From the NCBI GenBank assembly GCA_959347315.1, contig OY365814.1, positions 34,887,629 to 34,951,628 of the forward strand: DNA of 64,000 nt, read 5' to 3'. Both the position numbers and the translations under genes were made by a program. Shown piece by piece: positions 1-12,583 of this stretch (positions are counted from its first letter, which is position 1; the number at the start of each line of letters is the position of its first letter). Source of the stretch: Bimastos eiseni (Eukaryota; Annelida; Clitellata; Crassiclitellata; Lumbricidae). The notes under the pieces were generated by a model. It was not told the origin of the DNA, did not search any database, and saw only the letters and a program-made list of their open reading frames with translations.

Positions 1-50
1 AGCGAGAGAGAGAGAGAGAGAGAAAGAGATAGAGAAAGAAAGAGAGGAGG
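1..50. repeat. (GA)n purine microsatellite
   Basis: The window opens inside an impure GA/GAAA tract. It is a simple repeat with no coding sense and may continue outside the window. Confidence 0.9.
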
Positions 51-2531
51 CAGGGAAATATTAAATTCGGTTTATCCTACCTCCTGGTAATTTGAACACG
101 ATTTCAAGCTACGGGGGTAATGTGAATGAGGGGTAATTTGAAATCACTACACTGGCCGTTACAGCGCTGTGAAGTGTTAAAATAATATCCAATGACATTT
201 CGGTCCAATGATACCTAACTAAGGTGGGTGCAGAGAAATTTTCGCAGGTTGACATTACATTGCTTACTTCAATAACACAACAAAATTCTCGAATTTGTTG
301 ACCAGCAACTGTCTTATGGTAGACCACCACATACTGCATAAAAATCATAGGAAATCGTGAGATTTACATATATGCTTTAAACATAAAAACATAAATACTG
401 TCAATATAAATACTGTCAACTTAAACATGCAATCTTTACCATACACAGAAAGTAGCGTAGGGCTGAGTTGAAAGCAATGAAAAGATGAACGCGGAGTAAG
501 ACGTCCCTTCTGTTTCGCTTTGACGACCATATTTACGCCCGCAATTGCCGGATCTGGTCAACAAAATCATTTATGCACCACTTCTTCGTATGTGCGCTAA
601 ATATTTGCGAGATATAGCAACGTCAACAAACCCCAAAACACAGCATTCTAAAAAAAAGGCGGATGTAAATGTTGGGCGATAATATAAGTCCGTATATCGC
701 TTCAATTATGCACGTATCAATCTACGCCTACACAAAAACATCAAAGCGTCAACTCACCATTAGATATTCTTCTAATAACAAGCCAGGCCATCACCAAACA
801 ATTAAACTTAAAACGATTTCGAGGTAAATTTTCTCGGAAAACTTCTCACGGTAATTTACCTGAAAGTTTGCTTCTACATATTAATTAATATGAAAACGAG
901 GGCAGAAATTGATCGAGGGCTGTTCCTGAAAATAAAATTTAGATTATTTAAAAACAAACTCTGCTGTTGGTGCATACGACAAACCAGCATCATTTCACGC
1001 AGTAATGTTGAAAAGAGCTGTCTCGATCACGTTCCATGTTTTCATTCAAGATGCATTCGTATTAAACCAGGTTAGCGACTTTTAAACGTGAAATGGGCAT
1101 CATAAACTTACAAAAAGTAGTTCACTGTTCTACCATCCAATTGGTATTACTAGGACAATTATATTTTTTGGTGCTCAAGGTTGACAGCATTTTTATTGGA
1201 AGAATTCTAGATTTTTGGGCCTAATATTGTTGAATATATCAGTCAAATAAAATACATAAATCCAATAAAACCACAATAACGTCGATTGCATTTAGTATAG
1301 CGTGTGCACCGAAGACCGTTTTAATTTTTACGGCGTGACTCAGTGGTCAGGACACAAATCCTATCAATATATACAATACAACTATACAACTAAGCATTTA
1401 TAACGCGCTCAAGGATTTTAGGCCTATATATTGGTTCTTGCAGCGCGCTTTAGCAAAAAGTCTTGCATGAATGCGCGTACGTTGCGTAGTCATACCTATA
1501 GCTCCGGGAAAATAATTAAGTAAGTCTTTAATTTAGATTTAAATTGCGCAATAGATGTAGCCTGTTAATAAATTCTTAAAGACTTCATATATAAGCCTAG
1601 GCCTACAGATAGAACCTGCTCATCTTAATGAACTGGACTCCATTCTTGGATTTGACCGGACTCACCCTTCAATTTGGCTTGTATAACGACCTTGTGTAGT
1701 AAATCTTTGCAAGAATAATGCGCTATAGTAGATTTTGGTTATGCTACAATAATGTTAGGTTATAGTTTATATTGTTATATTCCAAGACCATTAAGCTTTA
1801 ATTATTGAACGGTGCCCTATGAAACTGAGCAAAGCATATGAGTACGCTGATTTCTTGAAAGCTTATAATTATTTGTATGACATAATTTTATGTTAGTACA
1901 ACCAAAGTTCTGAGACTGTCTTTGATGCAACAGAATTTAATACCGTTCTTGTGTTGTTAAATTGTATTGGTCCTTGACTGTTTTAGGCGTCAGATACAAA
2001 ATTATAAAAGCTATATAAGCGCTGGTCATCCCACATCGAAACCTCGGCGAGTCTTCCGCATATTACCCACCAACTTTTTGTGGCTCTAGTCGTAACGAAT
2101 AAATAAGTTTTTAATTATTACACTGTATATTTTAATACCTCGCGTTTTGTTTTATAGCTTTGTTACAAAACGAAAGGTGCGTATCAATTTCTCATTTAGT
2201 TTTTTTAGGCGGATTAGTTTGAGTCTTCGTTGTGACGAAACCTGTCTGCTCTGAAATATGTCGTCCTTTCTTGTAGGGCTAAGTGTCGTCAGCTTTTAAG
2301 CGATGGTCATGCTATTACTGATTGTTAGGCTTCGTAAATCAAATGCCGTCTACTTTTGGCGTTTTGTCAATTTACAGCTACGTCGTCTACAAACGGTTTG
2401 AAGTTCAGAGATTAAACGATGAATGCTTTCTGTATCTTATAAAGGCGCTACAGCCTACATATGCTTAGAAAATCAGACTGGTTGTTGTTGGATCATTTCC
2501 TTCCTCAAAAGTGATGATTTGATTTGATTTA
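51..2531. other. PACSIN upstream spacer, no gene seen
   Basis: AT-rich sequence with only short open frames that show no family resemblance or splice-site support. A TATA-like string with flanking GCGC lies at 2011-2020, but the same motif occurs in dispersed repeats here, so I do not call it a promoter. A convincing splice acceptor (pyrimidine/TG-rich, ending TTTAG) lies at 2527-2531. It suggests that the start-codon exon of PACSIN begins at 2532 with a short 5' UTR and that a non-coding first exon lies further upstream. Confidence 0.5.
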
Positions 2532-2563
2532 GAAACAGGGTTGCTGAAGCAAACAAAGTGACC

Positions 2564-5500
2564 ATGTCTGTGAACGACGAGATCTTAGTGCCATCTAGTG
2601 ATAGCTTTTGGGAAGTCGATGGCTACAAACGCACGGTGAAGAGAACTGAAGATGGGATGCACATGTGTAACGAGATAATGAAGTTGATCGCTGATCGCGC
2701 AGAAATTGAGATGAAATACGCAAACAGATTAAAGTCGTGGAGCAAAAAATGGTCGGAGACAATTGATAAAGGTAGGGTCATCATTTAAATCAATGCCACT
2801 AAGATCAATAAATTTCTTCACTTATTTTCTATTTAAAATACAAATCCTTTTCAGCGTTTATTAATACTGTAGGTGATGTATAGTTGTAAATGTGTCTCTT
2901 CTCTTTCCCCAGTTCAAGTGAATATCTTAAAGGTTTTTATCCTCTAATTTAATCAAATTGCTTGTGTAGCACTATTAGTATTTTTATTATTATTATTTTT
3001 ATTATTATTATTATGCTGAAGACATTTATCGCAAATGAAATCCACCTTTCACCAAAGCATCAACTCCTCTGAATGTTCAGTTGTTGAATTTTCTTTTCAT
3101 GATGTTCGTTTAAGGTCCCGAATATGGAACGCACAAGGCGACTGTCCTGGGGTTTCTGACGGAGGCGGAGTCAATGGGAGAGATCCACCTGAGGATCCAG
3201 GAAAACCTGATGAAGGTCCACGCAGACGTCAAGAAGTGGAAGTCGGACAACTATAAGAAACAGATGGTGACTGGATGTAAGGAGGCGAAACAATTTGAAG
3301 ATGATTTCAAAAAGGCAAGTCATGTTAGATCGGAAATGCCTGATCGATACCAATACCTCAACCAATCAGATGGAAACAACTCTTGTTAACATGAATATGC
3401 AATTAAGCAAATCAATGTATATTTAAGTTCAACAGATGTTTAGCTTGTTCATTGATATGGGACTGAATGTATTATCTCCTGACTACTTCTAATGTCCAAA
3501 TCTAGGTATAATTATTAAAGCTGTACCAATTAATCGGCCGGCCGAATAATCTGGCCGATTATAGAGATATCAGCAGTATCGGATATCGGCAGTATTGGAT
3601 ATCGGCAAGATAATCAGCGCCGACATTAAACATTTTTTATATTTTATAATATTATTTTCAGTCTATAAAAGCAAAATGACGACAGCAACATCACTGGGTC
3701 TGTGAAGGACGGCATTTCGTTCCGTTCCCATATCATGTCGTCGAGCCAATTCAACAGAGAAACCGATGAATGTACATCGTGGAGGCATGCCTAATGAATA
3801 CACGCTAGCTGCCGATCAGATCTCCCCGAAACATTTTGGTTGAATTGGCCAGCCGTTCCTTGGCCTTTAATTACCCTGCGCACAGTTTGACGGCGGGCGG
3901 TGTGACTAATCTGTATTGTCTGCCTAGGATTAGTCACCAACTACATGTATACGTATCCTACAGAGCATGTGTTTTGGTTGTATCACAGCAGTAGGCAGTA
4001 GCAGTAGGTCTATCTTTTGGAACCGCATATCTTGGGAAACACAATGAAATCATCGGCTAAATAATCGGGTATCAGCAAATGAATAATCGGTATCGGCATA
4101 ATCGACAAAAAGTGCTATCGGTACAGCTGTAATAACGATCCGTGCTTCAATTAATATTTTCTTGAGTCTTGTCTTCAGAGAACATAGAGTTTGATGAAGC
4201 CCAAAATGTGTTTTGCATTGATATGTCTGTAGTTTGTCTTGCTTTAGCAGGCATTCTTTGATGAAACTTTGCAAAATCACCCAGCAACAAAAGTTCCTTC
4301 AGGCAACAATGGATGTTGGTGTTTGCTTATGCTGGTGTAATTTATTATTATTATTAATAAACTGTCATTTATAATGCGCCAAAACAAAATGAATCTTGCA
4401 CAGAGCGCGTGACAGAAAAGTCTAGTCATAAGAAATCTTGAACAAATATGTCTTAATTTTGAAGAGCAATAGTGTTTGAGATTTACAAATAAAGTCCAGG
4501 AGTTTATTCCATTCTGCTGGGCCGACTAGTGCTAATGCACGATTTCAAAGTTTTATAAGTGATCATGTTATGTGTAGTTATCATTTGTCTGAGTATTTGC
4601 TTTTTACTTGTCCTGTATTCGTGGATAAAATCTTAACAATAGTTGACATTTTGTTCTCAACTGTTCTAGGCTCAGAAGCCATGGGCAAAGAAGTTGAGCA
4701 AAGTATTAAAGACGAAAAAAGATTTCCACAACGCGTGTAAGACAGAAAAGACTCTTTGCATTCAGGCTGCTGCTCCAGGACAGTCAGACGACCAGGTGGG
4801 AAGGCTTCCAGTTTAACTAACCCATTTAGGAAGCATTTTCCAGTTGTGTAATCAGTTACACTTAGGGATGACCAAACTCTGCTCGGATGCTCGACTCTGC
4901 TGAGTATCATAGTACTCTGCATTACTCGGACTCGGACATACAATGGGTCCAAGTAGTGATAAGTCAGCTAATGAAACAAATTGGAAATCTGATCACTTTC
5001 GATTTTGAAAACGAAAATCAGATTTTTTTAATTAACAAAACAAGAATCACATTTTTTTTTTTTACTTAATCAATTTCATACTGAAAATTACAAATACAAA
5101 TAATTGAAGTTCAATGTTTTCATCCAAAATAGCCCACAGTTTGTTCAACATACCCAAGCACTCCATGCAGCAAGTGGTAGAATATCATCAATAGGTTTCC
5201 AAAGTCATAAAAATTGTGCAAAATGCAAGACTAAAAATCAAGAGAATAAGACTTAAATATTCTCTCACTCTTTACTACTCACTCGTAATACTCGGTACTC
5301 GGCTGGAAATTGACATCCTTGGTTCATCCCTGAACAGTTTAAACTGGGTTAAGTTAATGGACCGCTCTTCTTATTTTCCTTTGTAGGCGAGGAAGCTTCA
5401 GGAACGGCTGGAGAAATGTCGGAAAGAGATGGACCAACTGCAGGAGAAATACGAAGAGGCTCTGAAGGACCTAACGTGTTACAAGAACATCTACATCGAC

Positions 5501-8500
5501 GACATCAAGGAAGTCTTCGAACAGACACAGGCATTCGAAAACAAACGACTCGGATACTTCAAAGACATTCTCATCGGAATTCATGCATGCCTTGACCTCA
5601 CCACGATCACCGAGTTCGTCTCTCTCTCTCTCGCTGTCTGTCTGTCTTCCTGTCTCTCCTTTTGCATATCTCTCTGTCTCTCTCTCACTCTCTCTATGTG
5701 TCTCCTTCTCTCTGTTTGTGTATACTTGTCTATCTTTCTCTTAATGTATTTCTATCTTTTTGTATATATATATATCTCCCTCTTTGTTTACGTCTGCCTC
5801 TCTTTGCATATCTCTCTCTCTCTCTCATTGCATTTGTCTATCTCTCTCTCTCTCTCTCATTGCATTTGTCTATCTCTCTCTCTCTCTCTCATTGCATTTG
5901 TCTATCTCTCTCTCTCTCTCTCTCTCTCATTGCATTTGTCTATCTCTCTCTCTCTCTCATTGCATTTGTCTATCTCTCTCTCTCTCTCATTGCATTTGTC
6001 TATCTCTCTCTCTCTCTCTCATTGCATTTGTCTATCTCTCTCTCTCTCTCTCATTGCATTTGTCTATCTCTCTCTCTCTCTCATTGCATTTGTCTATCTC
6101 TCTCTCTCTCTCATTGCATTTGTCTATCTCTCTCTCTCTCTCTCATTGCATTTGTCTATCTCTCTCTCTCTCTCTCATTGCATTTGTCTATCTCTCTCTC
6201 TCTCTCATTGCATTTGTCTATCTCTCTCTCTCTCTCTCATTGCATTTGTCTATCTCTCTCTCTCTCTCTCATTGCATTTGTCTATCTCTCTCTCTCTCTC
6301 ATTGCATTTGTCTATCTCTCTCTCTCTCTCATTGCATTTGTCTATCTCTCTCTCTCTCTCATTGCATTTGTCTATCTCTCTCTCTCTCTCATTGCATTTG
6401 TCTATCTCTCTCTCTCTCTCATTGCATTTGTCTATCTCTCTCTCTCTCTCATTGCATTTGTCTATCTCTCTCTCTTTCTGTTCCAATGCATCTGAATTGA
6501 ATGTGTGTCATTAGTTAATACTTGAATGCATTGCATTTCTTTTCTTAGTGAGCATCTGTTGATTGTCCATTGTAGTATATCGGGCATCTACCATCGATGT
6601 AGGTGGACAATTGACCTCTCAGACGCGTCTCAGGATCTCAAATGGTGGTCACAGAACCATGGAGTCGATATGCAGATGGTGTGGCCAGAGTTTGAGGTTG
6701 GCAACACTCTATCGTATCCTTAGATTTATATAGCGCCTTTCATAGATTAACCGTTTAGAGGTGCTCTCTGCAAGGAAACCCCACGGAAAATGAAACACCT
6801 TTGAAGTACGAGAAGCCGATGGAGAGAAGCTAGTCATCTCTCAGGGATGGCATTGTCATGTTATTAGTGTGTTATCACCATGGTATTATGAAACATGGTA
6901 TTACCATGTTTCATACTGTAGTAGGTAAATTCTTCCAGTTTCTTGCATGTGACTTCAATTTCCGTATTGGAAACATCAGAGTTTTATGGTCTCGAGACGT
7001 CTTGAGACAGCTTTTTAGTGTTTCGGAAGCCTGCTGTCTCGGTCTCAGTCTCGAGGTAGTGTCTCGAATTTTTAGAAACTGTCTTGAAGTGAATGTCTTG
7101 TTCTGTCTCAAACAAGCGGTCTCGATGAGTTTCGCGTGAACTGTCTTAAAATCTTGCGCGGCAATATAGAAACTGTTTTCAGGGATTGGTACTATATACA
7201 TTATAAGTTTCAAATTGAAATTACAAATAAACCTTATTCCCCAAAACTGAAACCTTAGTATTTTACAGCATTTTATATAGTATCACTTGTCTTTTACTGT
7301 CTCGTACTGTCTTGAACCTAGTGTCTCGGTCTTGGTACCTCACTGTCTCTGTCTCGTCTTGGTCTTGAAGTTTCAAGTCTTGCATACAACACTGGGAAAC
7401 ATTGTAATCATTTGAATAAGTCTTAGGTCACAGTGGCTGTAACTTTATTTGGACTGGCAGTTCTTTGCTGAGGTACCTAAAAGAGTTTATATTATTTTAA
7501 TGCAACAGTTGTCCAGATTCATGCTTACATACATACTACACTTACAAAATATACATCATACATACACTATTCAAAGCCGTCCAAAATACACACATATGTA
7601 CTTGCATACATAAGCTCATATATACATATGAACATATTTACATGCATAATTACATTACATCTCTGTTCTATCGTAACCAATTAGCATATAGAGGGGTGTT
7701 ATTCCTTTTCTAAAGTGGAGTAGAAATCGAGTCCTTATTATCAAGCCGCGACTCCCATTGAACATCTGAGCATGAGCATTTTCTTGCTCGTCATTTGAAT
7801 TCAGGAATACTCGAGTGACGTGACGACACTCACTCGCAAAGACAAGACGAAATACGTTCCCGTGTCCAGCAGCAGCGACGACGTTCCTCAGATGGTGGCG
7901 CCACCGGTCGCCTCGTCCGTCAAGAACAACACTTTCGCCAGGGAACCAGTGCCACAGCAGACGCATCCTATGATGTCTCGAAGCATCATACAGAGGTCAG
8001 TCTTTGGCTTTAGATGCAATGCACTGGCTCCCTCGTGCACTGCGTTGATGTCACACATCTATTGAGATAACTCTGTATCAAATGTTTGATAGTGGAAATA
8101 GCGATGGCGCTGGTGTTGAAGATGCTAAAAACAAATAATGAATGGTTAATATATGTAGATGATTATTCGGTTCTCTGATTCGGGCATTTGGCGTACAGAC
8201 ATCGAGTGAGCAATTCGCAGCTATGAGCAATTCACGGCGAGTCAAAGGAGGAGCGCGATGGCTACGACTTTTTTTTCTGCTTTGCAGAGAAGCGGACTAT
8301 AATCCTCTGTTGAATCCTTTTGAGGATGATCTCGAGTCGTCTTCACCTTCTCCGATTGGTACTCCAGTCACTCCAGCACGACATCACCACCATCCCATGG
8401 CACCCATGAGGTTCTCAGCTGATCATCAATTGCATGCAGACATTTGCATGAAGATTTCACCTATTAGAAACATTGACAGACTCAGGCAGGCATATATATC

Positions 8501-11500
8501 GACTCAGATAGACATATTCAGACATACAGAAAGACAGGCAGACTCAGACAGACAGGCTGATTTATTCAGACAGAGAGACTCAGACGGACAGACAAATAGA
8601 ATCAGACAGACTGAGGTTGATTGACAGACAGATTCGTGTAGACAGACAGACAAACTTAGGCAGACAGACTGACACAGGCAGGCATACTCAGGCAGACAAA
8701 CACATAGACTTAGACAAACAGGCAGACTCAGGCTGACACACAGACTCAGGTAGACAGACAGACAGACAGAGGCATAGTCATGTAGATAGAGAGGCTAACA
8801 GAGAGTTGTTCATTGTGGGCTTCATTTCTTCTGCATGTTCCAGATGTCATAGCATTTTGCATATCAATGATCATTAGAGTTGTCTTTTGGAAATGTTTGC
8901 TGTTTATTTTCACAGCGTCTGTTGCATGGTAATTCATCCTTACTTTGTAATTCATCTTTACTTTGTAATTCATCCTTACTTGGTAATTCATCCTTACTTT
9001 GTAATTCATCCTTACTTTGTAATTCATCCTTACTTGGTAATTCATCCTTACTTTGTAATTCATCCTTACTTTGTAATTCATTCCTACTTTGTAATTCATC
9101 CTTACTTTGTAATTCATCCTTATTTTATAATTCATCCTTACTTTGTAATTCATCCTTACTTGGTAATTCATCCTTACTTGGTAATTCATCCTTACTTTGT
9201 AATTCATCCTTACTTTGTAATTCATCCTTACTTGGTAATTCATCCTTACTTTGTTATTCATCCTTACTTTGTAATTCATCCTTACTTGGTAATTCATTCG
9301 TACTTTGTAATTCATCCTTACTTTTTAATTCATCCTTACTTGGTAATTCATTCGTACTTTGTAATTCATCCTTACTTTGTAATTCATTCTTACTTGCTAA
9401 TTCATCCTTACTTTTGTAATTCATCCTTACTTGGTAATTCATTCGTACTTTGTAATTCATCCTTACTTTGTTATTCATCCTTACTTTGTAATTCATCCTT
9501 ACTTGGTAATTCATTCGTACTTTGTAATTCATCCTTACTTTGTAATTCATCCTTACTTGGTAATTCATTCGTACTTTGTAATTCATCCTTACTTTGTAAT
9601 TCATCCTTACTTGCTAATTCATCCTTACTTTGTAATTCATCCTTACTTTTTAATTCATCCTTACTTGGTAATTCATCCTTACTTTGTAATTCATCCTTAC
9701 TTTGTAATTCATCCTTACTTTGTATTTCATCCTTACTTTGTAATTCATCCTTACTTTGTATTTCATCCTTACTTGGTAATTCATCCTTACTTTGTTATTC
9801 ATCCTTACTTTGTAATTCATCCTTACTTTGTAATTCATCCTTACTTGGTAATTCGTCCTTACTTGGTAATTCATCTTTACTTGGTAATTCATCCTTACTT
9901 GGTAATTCGTCCTTACTTGGTAATTCGTCCTTACTTTTTAATTCGTCCTTACTTTGTAATTCATTCTTACTTTGTAATTCATCCTTACTTTGTATTTCAT
10001 CCTTACTTTGTAATTCATCCTTACTTTGTATTTCATCCTTACTTGGTAATTCATCCTTACTTTGTTATTCATCCTTACTTTGTAATTCATCCTTACTTTG
10101 TAATTCATCCTTACTTGGTAATTCGTCCTTACTTGGTAATTCATCTTTACTTGGTAATTCGTCCTTACTTTTTAATTCGTCCTTACTTTGTAATTCATCC
10201 TTACTTTGTAATTCATCCTTACTTTGTATTTCATCCTTACTTTGTAATTCATCCTTACTTTGTATTTCATCCTTACTTGGTAATTCATCCTTACTTTGTT
10301 ATTCATCCTTACTTTGTAATTCATCCTTACTTTGTAATTCATCCTTACTTGGTAATTCGTCCTTACTTGGTAATTCATCTTTACTTGGTAATTCATCCTT
10401 ACTTGGTAATTCGTCCTTACTTGGTAATTCGTCCTTACTTTTTAATTCGTCCTTACTTTGTAATTCATCCTTACTTGGTAATTCATCCTTACTTGGCAAT
10501 TCGTCCTTACTTGGTAATTCGTCCTTACTTGGTGATTCATCCTTACTGCATGTTTGTATTCTTTTTCAATAGTCTGGAAGCATGTTATTGTTAGAGGTTG
10601 CTGTTATTATTATTATAATTGTCATTATTATTTTTTTATTACTAATATTATTTACGAACTTGAAGTAGCCCATCGTGCCAGCATCCCTTCCAGATATCAT
10701 CCCAGTATTTCAGATATGTGTAAAATGCGGATGAGGAGGATATGGAGCATCCAGAGGAGTCCATTCCAAGGCTTAAGAAAATGAAGTTGCTAACACTTGA
10801 TGCTCAGGGAATAAATGCTCCTCTTCTTCTTCTTTATGTCTGTGGTGTTGTGGATTCGATTTTTCGGATGTTTTGTCATTTTGTGTTTGTTCTAATTTCT
10901 TTTGTTTGCCTGGTTTAAACTTCATGATGGATTCGTTTTGAGTCGTAGACTATTATTCGCTTGATATTCATTGAGAGTGCTTGGTTACAGTTTTCTAGTA
11001 ATCTTAGATTCATTGGTATCTGTGAAATGTTAAATGTCACCTGTTAGTGTAACTTACTATTCAGACCATGGAACAGGAAGATTCTTTTGTTTGACTGCAA
11101 CATATACTATGTTCATTTAATAAAATGTCTTAAAATCCACATTAGAATTACTTAATTACAATACATTCATGCATTTACAGACAATTATACACAGACATAC
11201 ATACATGCAATCATTCATACATACATATATGGCTACTTACAAATATACATACACAGACAAATTACTACAGATACATATATTTATGTATAAATATACTTAC
11301 ACACACACTCGAATGTTTATTGATGGCTGATGTGATATAATCTTTTGCTGTATCATTTAGCCTCTTGAGTAGATGACCTTAGAGAGGCGCTATATAAAAC
11401 TGCTCTTCTATTCTATTGCCTACAGGTCAGTTTGTACTAATAAGTGAATACTATTATTATTATTATTATTATTAATTAGGATACATGACCTGCATGATGT

Positions 11501-12583
11501 AGTTTAGATTACTTGTTAAGGTTTGAGACCTCAGGGCTTACCCTGATGAGTAACTTTCTGGTTAAGACTGAGCAGAATTGACGATGAAGATTGTTTGGTC
11601 ATTTCTAGAAGGTTCATTTATTTATTCATTCATTACAGAGATTTAATGATTAAAGTTCTGCTCCATCCAACTCAACCAGGATGAGTACATCGATCGTATG
11701 CTGTCAGTGGGAAGAAGAGATGGCAGGGGAGAGGAGTGGCTACCCTTCCCCGTATGCCAAGGCTAAGAAAATGTAGTCGCTAACATTTCATACCGATGCC
11801 TTCCTCTTTTGGTGAGCCTAAAGGACTGATCTTTCTAGCAAGGTTTTGTGATTATAGTAATAATCATGATTATAATAATACTGGTGTTTGCTTTCAGCGC
11901 TGAGCAAAATCCTTTTGGTGATGAACTGACGACTTACTCGGAGCAGACGAGCGGAATGAAGGTGCGAGCACTCTACGACTACAATGGCCAGGAAGAAGAT
12001 GAGCTGTCTTTTAAATCAGGTCAATGATAATAATAGGGATTGTTTCAATTCAATGGATGAAATAATACAGTGTATTGGATTGAATCTCAGAAATAATAAT
12101 CGAATCCTGAGGAAAATTACATCTTGGTAGAATTGAGCGTCGAATAATTTCAATTAAATCTCAGTGGAGCTAAATTAATCCTTGATAAAATTGAAGTTTA
12201 GGACACAAGAATAAAGCACAGAGAGAGAGAGAGACAGAGAGACAGAGAGACAGTGATGGATTTGAAATGGTAGCAACTTCACTTTTCTTGATCTTAGCAT
12301 ACAATGTCCGATGGTTCCCTCCTCTCTCTATCCTTTGCTACCCGGACTCCTTAGGGTAGAGAGGCGACATGGCACTACAGCCGAACTATGTAGACGGCAC
12401 TTATATCTCGGGAAAAACCCTTTTTAGTTATTGTTAAATGATCGCCTGAAATGACAATCTGTGTTTGCAGGTGAGGTCTTTGAAAAGATCGGGGATCGCG
12501 ACGACCAGGGCTGGTGTAGGGGGCGAAAGGACGGACGAACCGGTCTCTACCCGGATAGCTACGCCAAAGTCGCAGTCGACTGA
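2564..12583 (+). CDS. PACSIN: PACSIN/syndapin, F-BAR and SH3 endocytic adaptor
   Basis: Coding exons: 2564-2771, 3115-3314, 4670-4795, 5387-5613, 6576-6696, 7805-7995, 8288-8410, 11898-12019, 12471-12583. They total 1431 nt, giving 476 aa, within the family's usual 440-490. The start ATG has A at -3 and is followed by the family signature [14 protein letters not shown]. Residues 1 to about 300 form the F-BAR domain ([21 protein letters not shown] are recognisable). Two NPF motifs (about residues 367 and 403, EHD-binding in the family) precede a C-terminal SH3 domain ([15 protein letters not shown], then GWCRGR and GLYP). By family knowledge it senses or induces membrane curvature in endocytosis and binds dynamin and N-WASP. 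Intron 2 is GC-AG (donor GCAAGT at 3315). The exon 4 donor at 5614 was chosen because it alone keeps phase with exon 5, and it is weak. The SNX9/18/33 gene follows on the same strand. Confidence 0.93.
3515..4133. mobile_element. hAT-like MITE, degenerate, PACSIN intron 2
   Basis: The ends carry an inverted AGCTGTACC (left, near 3518) and GGTACAGCT (right, near 4120-4128). Internally there are many copies of a TATCGGC / AATCGG motif near both ends, typical of subterminal repeats in non-autonomous hAT elements. No coding sequence is visible. A clean 8-bp target duplication could not be read, so both class and borders are approximate. Confidence 0.5.
4863..5332. mobile_element. hAT MITE family 1, copy in PACSIN intron 3
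   Basis: Starts TAGGGATGACC and ends GGTTCATCCCTG, an imperfect inverted repeat. Internal CTCGGACTCGG-type motifs match the copies at 59864 and 61836. No transposase remains. The flanks (GTTACACT, AACAGTTT) do not form a matching target duplication, so this copy is older or rearranged. Confidence 0.75.
5620..6478. repeat. TC-rich tandem array beginning at the PACSIN exon 4 donor
   Basis: An imprecise pyrimidine stretch (5620-5815) leads into roughly 20 tandem units of ATTGCATTTGTCTA plus a (TC)n run of variable length, to about 6478. The array begins within ten bases of the exon 4 splice donor and fills most of intron 4. All three forward frames stay open through it because neither unit part supplies a stop. 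The long translations are products of the repeat, not genes. Confidence 0.92.
6720..6775 (-). repeat. GCGCTATATAAA hairpin motif, reverse copy
   Basis: TTTATATAGCGCCTTT is followed about 25 bases later by TAGAGGTGCT. This is the reverse-strand form of the short dispersed hairpin best preserved at 39173-39204. Probably the tail of a retroposon. Confidence 0.5.
8460..8790. repeat. Degenerate (CAGACAGA)n / (ACTCAGG) array, PACSIN intron 7
   Basis: Impure tandem tetra- to octanucleotide repeats built on CAGACAGA and GACTCAGGCAG, starting about 50 bases downstream of the exon 7 donor (8411). No gene content. Confidence 0.85.
8930..10550. repeat. 18-bp minisatellite, about 90 copies, PACSIN intron 7
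   Basis: Head-to-tail copies of TAATTCATCCTTACTTTG with TTTG/TTGG and CATCC/CGTCC variants. The variants recur in blocks (for example 9700-9935, 9960-10190 and 10195-10440), showing higher-order duplication of multi-unit segments. The period is a multiple of three and the unit has no stop in several frames, so very long open frames run through it on both strands. They encode six-residue repeats and are not genes. Confidence 0.95.
10675..10810 (+). mobile_element. SINE family B, 3' fragment
   Basis: Shares the strings GAGGAGGATATGG...CCAAGGCTTAAGAAAATGAAG and GCTAACACTT with the copies at 11650 and 13005. Only the 3' body is present. It lies in PACSIN intron 7, just after the 18-bp array. Confidence 0.55.
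11372..11402 (+). repeat. GCGCTATATAAA hairpin motif
   Basis: GAGAGGCGCTATATAAAAC, preceded by a partial complementary arm, followed by a TTCTATTCTATTG tail. Same dispersed family as 39173-39204. Confidence 0.5.
11650..11815 (+). mobile_element. SINE family B, 3' part
   Basis: Contains the body motifs GTGGGAAGAAGAGATGGCAG and CCAAGGCTAAGAAAATG followed by GTCGCTAACATTTCATACC, matching the reverse-oriented full copy at 13005-13265. The tRNA-like head is not recognisable. Confidence 0.6.
12262..12375 (-). mobile_element. Possible SINE family B fragment, diverged
   Basis: Weak resemblance to the 3' body of SINE B in reverse (GGTAGCAACTTCACTTTTCTT, then a GTAGAGAGGCGAC end). It sits in PACSIN intron 8. 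Low confidence because only short blocks match. Confidence 0.3.

Noticed and set aside
2005..2045. TATA box and core promoter for PACSIN
   Set aside because: The TATATAAGCGC string resembles the dispersed GCGCTATATAAA repeat and no initiator or downstream exon could be tied to it.
8887..10594. Open frames of 387-561 codons
   Set aside because: Products of the stop-free 18-bp minisatellite; six-residue periodic peptide only.
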